The position numbers were made by a program, and so were the translations under genes. Of a stretch of 64,000 nucleotides of DNA, positions 15,435-27,825 are shown one piece after another. The notes below the pieces were generated by a model. That model was not told the DNA's origin, did not search any database, and saw only the letters and a program-made list of their open reading frames with translations. The DNA is from Photobacterium aphoticum (GTDB lineage: Bacteria; Pseudomonadota; Gammaproteobacteria; Enterobacterales; Vibrionaceae). Position 1 is the stretch's first letter. Each line of letters begins with the position of its first letter. The stretch is taken from positions 124,001 through 188,000 of the forward strand of contig NZ_LDOV01000027.1 in NCBI RefSeq assembly GCF_001029435.1, in the 5' to 3' direction.

Positions 15435-16606
15435 TGAAGAAAATAGCACTCCTTGTCGCGTTAGCGTTGCCGTTAGGCACGGCATCCATGTCAGCGTCTG
15501 CAGAACTGTCGCAGTTCACCGCCAACAAAGTGCAGCGTGCCAATACGCTGCAACAAGAAGACAAGTTGGACCAAGCCATCGCAATGCTGGAAGGCATGGA
15601 CCCTTCACGTGATTACGATAAAGCGTTCGTTCAACGTATGTTGGGCGTGTTTTACTGGCAGCAAGGGAACAGCAAGAAGGCCATTGCGAATCTTACTACT
15701 GCGGTGAAAAGCGGCCTGTTAGAAGACGAGCAAGCGTGGATCACTCAGCGCATGTTGGCAGATATTTTGCTCTCTAATGGTCAATATCAACAAGCCTTAC
15801 CGCATTACTATGCTTTGACGAAATCGGTACCCGCTAATCAAAAGGCCGATGAGTTGTGGTTCCGTATCGCGCAATCTCACTATCAAGTCTCTGAATGGCA
15901 GTCTGTGCTGACAGCTATTGCTAAACAGCAGCGTTATGCCAAAAAAGCAGACGTGCAAGCCTTAACGTTGAAGTTGGGTGCGCAGTTACAACTTAAGAAG
16001 TGGAAAGGGGCGATCCCGACACTGGAGCAATTGATTGCCCTTGAACCGAAAAAGACCGTGTGGTGGCAGCAACTGGCCGGTATTCAATTGCGTATCGGTT
16101 ATGCCAAATCAGCGCTGGAAACGCTGGCACTGGCGAAACGCCAAGGTATTGAGTTGACTCAGCAAGACTTAAAAACGCTAGGTCAATTGTATGCTCAGCG
16201 TGGTATGCCAGAGCGTGCCGCACGTTTGTATGCAGAACTGGATAATGCCACCACAGATGTGGAATTGGTGTCGACCCAAGCACAATACTGGCAAATGGCC
16301 AAAGAGTGGGACAAAGCCATTGCGACCTGGAAAATTGCCGCTCAACTCAACAATAAGTACCGTTGGCCATTGGCGCAGTTGTTGTTGCAGGAAGGGCAGT
16401 ACCAGCGTGCCATTGCACAGTTAGATAAAGTGACCAGCAAGCGCCATGCCTCGGATGTCGAACTGGCAAAAGTGCGCGCGTACTACAAACTGAATAATTT
16501 CGATCAGGCGATTATTCATGCCAAGCGTGCGGATAACATCAAGTCGACATCGGCATCGAAAAGTTGGATCCAGTATCTGAATCAGATGCGCAAGATGGAA
16601 AGTTGA
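15431..16606 (+). CDS. TPR-repeat periplasmic protein of the TonB2 operon
   Basis: A 391-residue exported protein: signal peptide MMKKIALLVALALPLG... ending near ASAE, then many tetratricopeptide-like helices (for example LDQAIAMLEGMDPSRDYDKA, WDKAIATWKIAAQLNNKY, YQRAIAQLDKV). TPR arrays mediate protein-protein contacts. Vibrio TonB2 operons end with such a gene, whose product is thought to assist the complex; the mechanism is not established. It starts at ATGATG overlapping the tonB2 stop, so either Met is possible. A strong terminator follows, closing the six-gene operon. Confidence 0.85.
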   Translation: MMKKIALLVALALPLGTASMSASAELSQFTANKVQRANTLQQEDKLDQAIAMLEGMDPSRDYDKAFVQRMLGVFYWQQGNSKKAIANLTTAVKSGLLEDEQAWITQRMLADILLSNGQYQQALPHYYALTKSVPANQKADELWFRIAQSHYQVSEWQSVLTAIAKQQRYAKKADVQALTLKLGAQLQLKKWKGAIPTLEQLIALEPKKTVWWQQLAGIQLRIGYAKSALETLALAKRQGIELTQQDLKTLGQLYAQRGMPERAARLYAELDNATTDVELVSTQAQYWQMAKEWDKAIATWKIAAQLNNKYRWPLAQLLLQEGQYQRAIAQLDKVTSKRHASDVELAKVRAYYKLNNFDQAIIHAKRADNIKSTSASKSWIQYLNQMRKMES

Positions 16607-16631
16607 TGGATGTCATTCATCATCAGAATTG

Positions 16632-16656
16632 AAAAGAGGCCGAGTGCCTCTTTTTT
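16632..16656 (+). terminator. Terminator of the TonB2 operon
   Basis: AAAAGAGGC (16632-16640), loop CGAGT, GCCTCTTTT (16646-16654) with the T-run continuing to 16656. Confidence 0.85.
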
Positions 16657-16713
16657 CTTATGCTTTCATGACGCTGTTTTATTCCGTCATGAGCAGGCAG
16701 TGAGTCAGTCATT

Positions 16714-17193
16714 ATGAAAGAACCTATCTTTCAGTATATCCCGTTAGATCGCCACCGCATGACGGAAACAGACACCGTTGCGTTGTGTGAGGCGATTAAT
16801 CTTGCTTTTGCAGAGTATGAAGCCTTTACGGGAAAACCCTATTTGCGTTTTGAATCACATGAACGGTTTATGCAAAACCTGTCAGATGAAGATAGTCACT
16901 TTTTAGTGGTAAAACGCGGTGCGCAGTTTATCGCCGGTGTTTGTTTTCATACCCCGTCGCCAGAATCTGACACCTTGTACTTTGGCATGCTGTGGGTTGC
17001 GCCGAATGAGAGACGACAGGGCATTGCAGAGCAATTGATTCAGCGAATAGAAGAGGAAGCTAAGCATCGCAATAAAAAAGGGCTGATGATCAAGTTATTC
17101 AAAATTCCAAAGCTTGTTCAGTATTATCAGGCACTGGGTTTTGATTTTATTGAGGGAAATCAGGCAGGCCCGATGGTGAAGGTTTTTACTTAG
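16714..17193 (+). CDS. GNAT family N-acetyltransferase
   Basis: A 159-residue cytoplasmic acetyltransferase. The acetyl-CoA-binding signature is at residues about 93-105 (VAPNERRQGIAEQLI, the R-x-x-G-x-A loop), after the strand LYFGMLWV. The closing YYQALGFDFIEG is the usual beta6-beta7 end. Substrate unknown. It is not tightly linked to either neighbour; the Shine-Dalgarno sequence is weak. Confidence 0.85.
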   Translation: MKEPIFQYIPLDRHRMTETDTVALCEAINLAFAEYEAFTGKPYLRFESHERFMQNLSDEDSHFLVVKRGAQFIAGVCFHTPSPESDTLYFGMLWVAPNERRQGIAEQLIQRIEEEAKHRNKKGLMIKLFKIPKLVQYYQALGFDFIEGNQAGPMVKVFT

Positions 17194-17341
17194 TCTATTG
17201 TTATTATTCGTCGTGTAATTTCATGATTATTCAATAGAAATACTGCTTTACCACTCGAAAATGTGTCTCCTGCTCATCGACTTACTCCAGTATTACCCGT
17301 AATTTTCCGTCATCTAAATACAGGCACAAAAAGGATTGATG

Positions 17342-17743
17342 ATGCTTGCGGGTTACCAACTGACATGTGGACACTGTCAAACGAAAACGGTGTTAACACA
17401 CCTCATGGTTGAAGAAATTGAAACAGCAGGCGTGTATACCTGTGAATGCAAAGCAAAGCTGTTTCCGGTGGATCGTGACCAAGAATGCGGCCTTTTCAAT
17501 GCCGCTAAAGAGACGACCTCGGCCGAGAAAGACAGTGCAAATAGCCAATTATTCGTGTCATTCTTAGTGGGGATCCCTTTCCTGATTTTCATCGTGAGCA
17601 TTGAAGCGTATGCGGTGATGTGGATGGCCGCAGGCGTCATTGGTTGGGGAATGAATCACAGCCCAAAGCACTCAACCATCATTGATATTGATTTCATGGT
17701 GGTTTCGGTTCCAGATCAGGAATCAACGAATCAAGCACAATAA
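17342..17743 (+). CDS. Zinc-ribbon membrane protein of unknown function
   Basis: A protein of about 133 residues. The N-terminus holds CGHCQTK and CECKAKLFPVDRD, a CxxC...CxC pattern suggesting a zinc ribbon (residues 10-45). A membrane region follows at residues 65-105 (LFVSFLVGIPFLIFIVS and AVMWMAAGVIGWGM), then a short polar tail. Three start codons lie in a row (TTG 17336, ATG 17339, ATG 17342); AAGGA best suits the last. Function not recognised. Confidence 0.6.
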   Translation: MLAGYQLTCGHCQTKTVLTHLMVEEIETAGVYTCECKAKLFPVDRDQECGLFNAAKETTSAEKDSANSQLFVSFLVGIPFLIFIVSIEAYAVMWMAAGVIGWGMNHSPKHSTIIDIDFMVVSVPDQESTNQAQ

Positions 17744-17766
17744 GATTGAGCGTCATCCATTACGTA

Positions 17767-17800
17767 AACGGCGCAGTGTCGATATGACCTGCGCCGTTTT
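17767..17800. terminator. Terminator between convergent genes
   Basis: AACGGCGCAG (17767-17776) and CTGCGCCGTT (17789-17798) form a perfect 10-bp stem with a 12-nt loop, followed by TTTT on the plus strand. Confidence 0.75.
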
Positions 17801-17836
17801 CATTTCCATCATGGGTGATGCTATTGATTGGGTACG

Positions 17837-18184
17837 CTACATCACGGCTAGCACGGATAAGCTGAGCGTCACTATCGCCGGTATCGCATCCTTCCAACCG
17901 TCGAACCGAAAATGAAAATACAGAGCACCAACAGATGTCATGCCTAATAGTCCCGCCCCCGCAAAAAGTAACCACGCCTTTGTCGGTATGACGATATAAC
18001 TGATTAACAGTATCGCGCCGGTGAGTTCGATAAGTCCCACCAAAAACATGCTCGTCCGGTTCAAGCCGTATTTGTGGAAGAAAGCCAGCTGGGTAGTAAA
18101 AATGAATCGTTGCCAACCCAGTAATTTAATGGAGCTGGCAAAAACAAAGAAGGCTATCAGTAAGTAAATGAATACGAGTGTCAT
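17837..18184 (-). CDS. DoxX-like small membrane protein
   Basis: A 115-residue protein with four hydrophobic segments and the DoxX-family pattern: an early KLLGWQRF, a central GLIELTGAILLI, and an ALYFHFRFDGWKDAIPA segment. Biochemical role of such proteins is poorly defined (quinone-linked or membrane redox functions have been suggested). It diverges from a LysR-type regulator 109 bp away that probably controls it. Confidence 0.75.
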   Translation of the reverse strand: MTLVFIYLLIAFFVFASSIKLLGWQRFIFTTQLAFFHKYGLNRTSMFLVGLIELTGAILLISYIVIPTKAWLLFAGAGLLGMTSVGALYFHFRFDGWKDAIPAIVTLSLSVLAVM

Positions 18185-18293
18185 TGGGGACTCTTTAATG
18201 TGTCATGTTGTCTGTTGGTATCATTTAACCATTCCTGAGTGAGTGGATAAATGGTAGCTTTGGCATATCATCCATTCCCAGTGAGAATGCAAA

Positions 18294-19223
18294 ATGGATA
18301 AGTTTGATTGTCTGAATGTGTTTATCCGTACTGCTCAACTTGGCAGTTTTACGGCAACTGCCAATGCATTGAACCTGACGCAAAGTGCGGTGAGTAAGAA
18401 GATCGCTTGGCTTGAACAGCAAGTGGGCTTTGCTTTGTTCCACCGTAACAGTCGAAAAATTGCGCTAACCCCACAAGGGGACGAGTATGCGAAACATTGC
18501 GAGCAGGTTTTGACGGACATGCTTACTATCGAGACGCGTTTAAGGGGCGATCGTCTTGAAGTCCGTGGTGAGTTACGACTGTCTGTGCCCAGTGTGATGG
18601 TCACGCAGTTATTAGCGGAGCCTATCAGTGCATTCATGCGGCAACACCCGGCATTGATCGTGAACGTGTCAGTGAGCGATAGGCAAGTGGATTTAATCGA
18701 CAGTCAAACTGATGTGGCTATCCGCGTGGCAAATTTGTCCGACTCCCGCTATAAAGCGCGATTCTTGTTTAATAACACCGCTGTCTTTTTGGCCGCGCCA
18801 GCGTATTTAGCGCGACAGGGGAGGCCAGTAATTCCTGATGATTTGGCTAAACATCACCCATCATCGCATCTCTGTTTAACCTATTCGTTGATGCGCCCGT
18901 CACATCAATGGACCGTCTATGAGGCCGCCGTACCTACGAATAAGGCTATTATCCCAGTGCAGGAAGTGTTTACCAGTGACAGTGCTGAGATGCTGTTGAA
19001 AATGGCCACGTTAGGTCATGGTATTGCGGCTTTGCCCCATTGGATGGCAGAGCCACATTTTGCATCAGGTGTATTAGAGCCTGTATTACCCGAGTATCAG
19101 GCGATGAGTTTACCTATGCATGCCGTATTTAAAGACGATGCTTATCAGCCATACCGTATTCGTGTCTTTGTCGATTTCTTGGTTGCTTATTTTAACGACA
19201 ATCCGGTGAGACAAAGTTTCTAA
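18294..19223 (+). CDS. LysR-family transcriptional regulator
   Basis: A 309-residue LTTR. The N-terminal winged helix-turn-helix (residues 1-60: FIRTAQLGSFTATANALNLTQSAVSKKIAWLEQQVG) is followed by the LysR substrate-binding domain from about residue 90 to 300. It belongs to the large CrgA/AaeR-like group in look. It probably regulates the divergent DoxX-like gene and itself, from the 109-bp shared spacer. The effector is unknown. Confidence 0.9.
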   Translation: MDKFDCLNVFIRTAQLGSFTATANALNLTQSAVSKKIAWLEQQVGFALFHRNSRKIALTPQGDEYAKHCEQVLTDMLTIETRLRGDRLEVRGELRLSVPSVMVTQLLAEPISAFMRQHPALIVNVSVSDRQVDLIDSQTDVAIRVANLSDSRYKARFLFNNTAVFLAAPAYLARQGRPVIPDDLAKHHPSSHLCLTYSLMRPSHQWTVYEAAVPTNKAIIPVQEVFTSDSAEMLLKMATLGHGIAALPHWMAEPHFASGVLEPVLPEYQAMSLPMHAVFKDDAYQPYRIRVFVDFLVAYFNDNPVRQSF

Positions 19224-19388
19224 GGAAATATATCTTTTCGTGGCTACACAGTGTGAGAATATTCCTACAAAGGCTATTAATAGATAAATTACTATCCATT
19301 TTGTATCTTATTGTGAGAAAATGTAACCGCATGCTGTTTTGTACGAGGTGTGTGAATAACAATAATATGAATAGGATTAAGTAACTCT

Positions 19389-20681
19389 ATGTTTTTCAGA
19401 AAGAAACAAGCTGACAGTAAGCCCTCTTTTGAACAAAATCTATACGCTGCTATTTTTAAGAACACAGCCTATATTGAGTTTGATAAGAGTGGCAATATTC
19501 TTACTGCTAGTAATAAGTTTCTAAATTGCGTGGGCTATACACTTGAGGAAATTCAGAATAAGCACCATCGCATGTTCTGTGAAACCAGTTATACCTATTC
19601 ATCAGAGTATGCAGAGTTTTGGCGCGCTCTGGCTGCGGGGGAATCTTTTGAAGGGACGTTTACCCGTATCTGTAAAGATGGCCACCATGTGATTTTATCT
19701 GCCACCTATATTCCGGTGATTGATGACCAGGGTCAGGTAGAACGTGTATTCAAAATTGCTGCTGATGTTACCAGTGTGCATAAAACAGATGCACAAAAAC
19801 AAAGTGTGATTGATGCGCTGAATAAGTCGATGGCGGTGATTGAGTTCTCTATCGACGGAAAAGTGATCCGCGCGAACGACAATTTCCTTAATACACTGCG
19901 TTACCGTGAAAGCGAAATTATCGGCCAGCATCATCGCATGTTCTGTTTTGATGATTTTTACCGCGAAAACCCAGATTTTTGGTCTGATTTGCGTGCGGGC
20001 CGTTACAAGTCTGGTCAGTTCTTGCGCCGTGACTCTTCAGGCCGCAATGTGTGGATTGAAGCGACGTATAACCCGATCCTGGATGAGCAGGGTAACGTGG
20101 TCAGCGTGGTGAAGTTTGCCACTGATGTGACTGAGCAAGTAGAACGTAACTTAGCCATTTCACAAGCCTCAGAAGTGGCTTACAGCACCTCGGTTGAAAC
20201 CTCACAAATTGCGCTGGAAGGCTCAAAACTGCTGCAAGATTCAGTAGAAGTGTCACACGAAATCAGTGAAAAAGTCGCTGGTGCGGCGGCGAAAATTGCG
20301 GATTTGAATGAGCGCTCTAACAACATTTCGCAGATCGTGTTAACCATCAAAGGCATTGCTGAGCAGACGAACTTGTTAGCATTGAACGCGGCGATTGAAG
20401 CGGCACGCGCCGGTGATCAAGGCCGAGGTTTTGCCGTGGTGGCGGATGAAGTGCGAAAACTGGCGTCTCGTACGGCAGAATCCACTGCTGAAATCACCCA
20501 TGTGGTGGACGAGAACCAAGAATTAACCACTGACATTACCCAGTTTATGCAAGAAGTGGCGACAATTTCAGATTTGGGCAGCGCCAAGATGTCTGAAGTC
20601 TCAACCGTGATGGAAGAGATCTACAAAGGGGCAGAAAATGTCTCGAGCACGGTAATGAGCTTAAGCGAACAAAAGATGTAA
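19389..20681 (+). CDS. Soluble PAS-PAS methyl-accepting chemotaxis-type transducer
   Basis: A 430-residue protein with no membrane segment. Two related PAS domains (residues about 15-130 and 138-250) each contain the HHRMFC segment and end in the PAC-type 'VFKIAADVT' or 'VVKFATDVT'. A short MCP signalling domain follows with the highly conserved hairpin tip ([37 protein letters not shown]). No HAMP domain. The plan matches BdlA/Aer2-like cytoplasmic transducers that signal to CheA or affect biofilm dispersal, but whether it binds haem or flavin is not visible. The MCP domain is short at its C-terminus. A palindromic terminator follows. Confidence 0.9.
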   Translation: MFFRKKQADSKPSFEQNLYAAIFKNTAYIEFDKSGNILTASNKFLNCVGYTLEEIQNKHHRMFCETSYTYSSEYAEFWRALAAGESFEGTFTRICKDGHHVILSATYIPVIDDQGQVERVFKIAADVTSVHKTDAQKQSVIDALNKSMAVIEFSIDGKVIRANDNFLNTLRYRESEIIGQHHRMFCFDDFYRENPDFWSDLRAGRYKSGQFLRRDSSGRNVWIEATYNPILDEQGNVVSVVKFATDVTEQVERNLAISQASEVAYSTSVETSQIALEGSKLLQDSVEVSHEISEKVAGAAAKIADLNERSNNISQIVLTIKGIAEQTNLLALNAAIEAARAGDQGRGFAVVADEVRKLASRTAESTAEITHVVDENQELTTDITQFMQEVATISDLGSAKMSEVSTVMEEIYKGAENVSSTVMSLSEQKM

Positions 20682-20719
20682 CAGGGGCAATCACTGCACC
20701 CAAACATTCATCGCGATAC

Positions 20720-20743
20720 GAAAGAGGCCAATTGGCCTCTTTC
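20720..20743. terminator. Palindromic bidirectional terminator
   Basis: GAAAGAGGCCAA/TTGGCCTCTTTC is a 24-bp perfect palindrome between the transducer and the convergent exported-protein gene. Confidence 0.75.
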
Positions 20744-20780
20744 TGTTTATGGCATTCATATAACTTGAATAGAGAAGCGA

Positions 20781-21311
20781 TTATCGATATTCAGGCTCTA
20801 AGGGTGCAGTAAAGACAAATTTTTCACCATCCCACACAATGTACGTATCAATGGTGGCAGGTGTAGGCACCATGATGACATCCAGATCCTTGATAACATC
20901 ATCAGGTAATCTGCTTCTTGCTGAGCCTTGAGGAATTACTGTTGAAGGTAATTTCTCAATGAACATTTCGTCACCTTCCTCACTATTTAACTCACCACAA
21001 GCAGTGAGTACATGCACCGTGTCAGCAATAATGATGATGGCGTTGCCGTAAGAGTTTTTCTCATCACAAGGGTAAGCGACTTGCCATGGGTTTGAGACGG
21101 TTATTTTAGGATCGGTAACCTTAACGTCTTTCGCGAAAACCACTTTGCTTGGATGTTTTGAAGACGTTAAGTTGGCAGTAAATTCAGATAAGACTTTTCC
21201 GTAACTAATATCTGAGGGGATGTTGGGTATCGCTGTATTGGCGGAACTTGAACAGGCAATGATGGATAAGAGTAGAGATACGGTAATACTTATTTTTGGG
21301 CGATAGCGCAT
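20781..21311 (-). CDS. Exported (lipo)protein, downstream member of a tandem paralogous pair
   Basis: A 176-residue protein with an N-terminal signal segment containing a lipobox-like SIIAC at about residues 16-20, so possibly lipidated. The mature part shares long stretches with the adjacent upstream gene: FAKDVKVTDPKITVSNPW, AYPCDEKNS and QGSAR, and a common ending YIVWDGE. Two conserved Cys (CDEK and the ACGEL/SCTAL region) could form a disulphide. No family recognised. It lies 51 bp downstream of its paralogue, probably co-transcribed. Confidence 0.65.
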   Translation of the reverse strand: MRYRPKISITVSLLLSIIACSSSANTAIPNIPSDISYGKVLSEFTANLTSSKHPSKVVFAKDVKVTDPKITVSNPWQVAYPCDEKNSYGNAIIIIADTVHVLTACGELNSEEGDEMFIEKLPSTVIPQGSARSRLPDDVIKDLDVIMVPTPATIDTYIVWDGEKFVFTAPLEPEYR

Positions 21312-21362
21312 AGTTGTACTCGATGTTAATTAGTTCGTCGCGCATTAAAACAATGCTCATGG

Positions 21363-21911
21363 TTAATTTAGGTATTCGGGTTCTTCAGGCATAACAAAGA
21401 TATACGTTTCGCCATCCCAAACGATGTAACTATCAACCCCGGCTTCTGATGGAATAACTAAGACATCACGATTTAGAGTAATTGCGTCAGGAAGGTTTCT
21501 GCGGGCTGAACCTTGAGGCAAAACGGTCGAAGGGTGTTTTTCAATAGACATTTCATAACCGTCATAACTATTCAGTGCTGTGCAGGATCGGAGTACATGT
21601 GTGTTTTCCGTGATGACAATGATCGCGCTGCCATCAGAGTTTTTCTCATCACAAGGGTAAGCGAGTTGCCATGGGTTAGAGACGGTTATCTTCGGATCGG
21701 TAACCTTAACCTCTTTAGCAAAAATCACCTGACTTGGCACGGTCGTGGAGGATAACTGAGCTGTAAATTCCGATAATATTTTGCCGTGCTGAATACCCAC
21801 AATGGCTTTAGCGTTGATTGTGTCTGCGGAGCTGATGGCTGATGAAGTTAATAAAGTCAGACTGAAAACGCTCATCAATGGTTTTTTATAAAGCATTAAT
21901 ATATTAATCAT
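21363..21911 (-). CDS. Exported protein, upstream member of a tandem paralogous pair
   Basis: A 182-residue protein with a classical signal peptide (hydrophobic LMSVFSLTLLTSSAISSA) instead of a lipobox, though the mature parts of the two paralogues align almost end to end by eye. Conserved blocks include KVTDPKITVSNPWQ and LPQGSARRNLPD. The difference in signal type implies the two copies may be sorted differently (soluble periplasm or secreted versus lipid anchored). Function unknown. The 5' end could also start at the internal Met at residue 6. Confidence 0.65.
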   Translation of the reverse strand: MINILMLYKKPLMSVFSLTLLTSSAISSADTINAKAIVGIQHGKILSEFTAQLSSTTVPSQVIFAKEVKVTDPKITVSNPWQLAYPCDEKNSDGSAIIVITENTHVLRSCTALNSYDGYEMSIEKHPSTVLPQGSARRNLPDAITLNRDVLVIPSEAGVDSYIVWDGETYIFVMPEEPEYLN

Positions 21912-22077
21912 CCATTTTTAATGAGGTTGTTAGCCGAGAGTTTCGGCGTAATGCAAGAATGAGAAATGTAAGCGAGCACAGGTAAATTGGATACGGCATG
22001 AAAAAGTGAATGCGAGGTAATTCACTAAAATTTATGTGGATATTGTGAAAATTGAGCGACGTTCAATTAAAAAGACT

Positions 22078-22110
22078 AAAACGCCCCTGCCGGTAAGGGC
22101 AGGGGCGTTA
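22078..22110 (-). terminator. Terminator of the chitinase gene
   Basis: ACGCCCCTGCC (22081-22091) pairs with GGCAGGGGCGT (22098-22108); read on the minus strand it is followed by TTTTAGTC then T-rich sequence. Confidence 0.8.
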
Positions 22111-22146
22111 AGTCGTATTCAATGTATGGCTAATAATCGCTAAGCG

Positions 22147-25176
<3,030 letters not shown>

Positions 25177-25208
25177 AAAAAAGCGCCAGTGCAGACTGAC
25201 GCTTTTTG
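25177..25208. terminator. Terminator between the MATE transporter and chitinase upstream region
   Basis: AAAAAGCGCCAGT (25178-25190) pairs with ACTGACGCTTTTT (25195-25207) with one mismatch; A and T runs on both sides make it bidirectional. Confidence 0.8.
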
Positions 25209-25247
25209 CATAAAATTGAATGAAGATGGAGACAGGGATCTGGCGTG

Positions 25248-26630
25248 TTAGTTTGCTAATGCCATTTCATGATCCGGCTTCATCAATGCGCGACGGTTAA
25301 TGTCCATCCACACCATAGGAATAACCACAAAGGCAAGGGCAATGTTAGACAGCGGTACCGCCAACCAGATACCGTCGACACCCATCAGTTTTGGCATGAA
25401 ATACAGGAACGGCAGCTGAATCAACATATTACCCAGTGAGATAGCCAGCGCTTTGCCGCCTTTATCGATAGCCATAAAGTAGACCGATGCCAGTGCGAAC
25501 AAGCCATCCAAGAACATCGCAAACAGGTGCAGGCGAATACCGTTGATGGTTTCTGCAGCTAGCTGCGGTTCATTCTGACTGAACAAATTCACCAAGGTGT
25601 TCGGGAAGATGTTCAACACCGCGATGGCAATCAGGCCGGTAAACGCCACAATTTTCGCCGCCAATACCAGTGTCGCACGGATCTTCTCACCTTGTTTCGC
25701 ACCATAGTAGTAGCTGACGGGTGGTTGCATGCCGCTGGAAATACCTTCTGCCAGCAGATAATACATGGTGACCAGATAACCGACGATGGCATAGGCACCT
25801 ACATGGACCGCGCTGCCGTAGCTCATGAACAATTTGTTATGCAGTGCCACCATGAAGCTGAAGTAGGCGTACATTAATAGGCTAGATGTACCCAATCCTA
25901 CAGTTTTAAGTGCGATACTGACGTTGAAGCAGGCGTTCCGCACGCTAAGCCTAAGCTGTGAATAGCGCGAGAAAAAGTACAGTACTGCCACCAAGGTAAT
26001 ACTGATTTGCGCAATGATGGTGGCAACAGCGGCCCCTTTCAACGCCCAGCCAAAGTGGCCAATAAACAGGTAATCTAAAACAATATTGATGATCGCGCCT
26101 GCCATCATCAGGCCGGTGGAAAAGTTCGGGCTGTCATCATTACGGATCAGCATCGGCAGGGCACCCGCCGCAATGGTAAAGACGGCACCCCAGCTGAACA
26201 CTTCAATGTAGGCGATACCCATTTCCAACGCATTGCCGGTTGCGCCTTGTGCAATCAACAAGGTCGGCGCCAGCATGTTGAGGAAAATCATCATCAGCAG
26301 ACCGGCAATACCGATCAAACCTAATGCGGTGTACAAGGTTTGCTGGGCTTTAACCTGTTGATTTTCACCTCGGAAAATGGAAATGATACTGCCAGCGCCC
26401 ATACCGACAAGCAGACCAAGACCCGCCAGTACGCCGATCACCGGCCAGGCAAGGTTAATACCTGCTAAGCCTTCATAGCCAATATAATGTCCAACGAACA
26501 TGCCATCGATCACTTGGTACAGGCCGTTCACGAGCATGGCAGCAATAGAAGGAATCGCAAAGCGCCAGAAGGTCTTGCTGGTGCTGTTAGGGTCGATGCT
26601 GCTGGAGGTAATTTCTTGCATTGTTATCAT
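25248..26630 (-). CDS. MATE family efflux transporter
   Basis: A 460-residue inner-membrane protein with about 12 transmembrane helices in two halves. The N-terminal pattern FAIPSIAAMLVNGLYQVIDGMFVGHYIG and MQPPVSYYYGAKQG in the second half are typical of MATE/NorM-DinF proteins. They export drugs or cationic metabolites in exchange for H+ or Na+. Substrate unknown. Two starts are possible (ATG 26630 or 26621). It is divergent from a LysR regulator, with a perfect inverted repeat in the shared spacer. Confidence 0.88.
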   Translation of the reverse strand: MITMQEITSSSIDPNSTSKTFWRFAIPSIAAMLVNGLYQVIDGMFVGHYIGYEGLAGINLAWPVIGVLAGLGLLVGMGAGSIISIFRGENQQVKAQQTLYTALGLIGIAGLLMMIFLNMLAPTLLIAQGATGNALEMGIAYIEVFSWGAVFTIAAGALPMLIRNDDSPNFSTGLMMAGAIINIVLDYLFIGHFGWALKGAAVATIIAQISITLVAVLYFFSRYSQLRLSVRNACFNVSIALKTVGLGTSSLLMYAYFSFMVALHNKLFMSYGSAVHVGAYAIVGYLVTMYYLLAEGISSGMQPPVSYYYGAKQGEKIRATLVLAAKIVAFTGLIAIAVLNIFPNTLVNLFSQNEPQLAAETINGIRLHLFAMFLDGLFALASVYFMAIDKGGKALAISLGNMLIQLPFLYFMPKLMGVDGIWLAVPLSNIALAFVVIPMVWMDINRRALMKPDHEMALAN

Positions 26631-26689
26631 TCTTCTGTGTGATTTATACCCTTATTATCGTAATTATTCGGATTGATTAAAGTTGGTTA

Positions 26690-26708
26690 CTATCCGATTT
26701 TCGGATAG
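26690..26708. promoter_or_regulatory. Perfect inverted repeat in the MATE/LysR divergent spacer
   Basis: CTATCCGA (26690-26697), TTT, TCGGATAG (26701-26708). Likely an operator, perhaps for the adjacent LysR protein. Its length and spacing differ from the T-N11-A box of typical LTTR sites, so another regulator is possible. Confidence 0.5.
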
Positions 26709-26819
26709 ATTGACGGTAATTCGAAGAGAATTGGCAGTAAGTGGTAGGGGCATTTGATCGATTTTGGTTTGTGATGCTTAAATGGCATAGTTTTGGTGTG
26801 GTAAGTGAGCAAGGTGGCA

Positions 26820-27692
26820 ATGAATTGGACAATTGATCAATTAGACGCGTTTGTAACGGCGGTGCAGCAAGGATCATTTTCTGCGGCAGCAAGAAAGATG
26901 GGCAAGGCGCAATCGCGGGTCAGCACTGCCATTAATAACCTAGAGCTGGATTTAGGCTTTGAGTTATTTGACCGTAGTTCCCGTTTGCCGGTCCTCACTC
27001 CGGCGGGTGAAGACATGTATATCGAAGCGCAAGCGGTATTGGCACAGTGCCAGCGAATGTGTTCAAGGGCAATGACCGTCTCGACCGGTGAAGAAACCAT
27101 GTTCACGGTAGCGATCGACGAAGCCGTGCCGGTAACGGCTTTTGAAATCATGTTTGAAGCCGTTGCGCGTGAGTTTCCGCTGTTAAAGCTGACCATCATT
27201 AATGGCTCTCAGCAAGATATCGCCCAGTATGCGGCCAGCGGTAAAGCGGATATCGGTGTGCTATTTCATCAGCACAGTTTGCCGGAAAATCTGGAATTTA
27301 CCTCTGTCGGGCAGTTTAAGCATTCGCTGATTGTATCCCGCGACCATCCGCTCTCTGCTATTCCTGTTCCTGAAATACAAGATCTTACCCGGTATCGTCA
27401 ATTGGTGATCCGTGACCGTATGGGATTAGGACAGGCCAAGCCTTTGGCCTCGAATTATTGGCATATCGACAGTTATTACATGATTTCAGCGTTGGTGATC
27501 CGAGGCTTAGGTTGGGCACTTGTGCCTGAGCATGTGGCGAAAGAGCAGTGGTATGCGAATGATTTGGTGGAATTATCAACCGAGGCCATACCGCATCCGT
27601 TAATGGTCGAGATCGGTGTGGTGAAACGGCGTGACAAAGGTATCGGGCCGGTGATGGAATGGATGTACAACGAACTGGAGAAGATATTCTAG
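26820..27692 (+). CDS. LysR-family transcriptional regulator
   Basis: A 290-residue LTTR: HTH at residues 1-60 (LDAFVTAVQQGSFSAAARKMGKAQSRVSTAINNLE), substrate-binding domain from residue 90. Start ATG 26820 follows AAGG at five bases. An upstream GTG at 26805 would add five residues with no family support. It is divergent from the MATE gene, which it probably controls. Confidence 0.88.
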   Translation: MNWTIDQLDAFVTAVQQGSFSAAARKMGKAQSRVSTAINNLELDLGFELFDRSSRLPVLTPAGEDMYIEAQAVLAQCQRMCSRAMTVSTGEETMFTVAIDEAVPVTAFEIMFEAVAREFPLLKLTIINGSQQDIAQYAASGKADIGVLFHQHSLPENLEFTSVGQFKHSLIVSRDHPLSAIPVPEIQDLTRYRQLVIRDRMGLGQAKPLASNYWHIDSYYMISALVIRGLGWALVPEHVAKEQWYANDLVELSTEAIPHPLMVEIGVVKRRDKGIGPVMEWMYNELEKIF

Positions 27693-27825
27693 TTGTTAGC
27701 TTGATCAGTATCCTTTTTGAGAATATAGATTAAACAAATTTCACCTGTTACTGTCCTAGTAGTACCTAGTCAGAAATCTGATATTTAGCATTACAAAACA
27801 AGAAAAAGAAGAGACCGTTTGCGCT

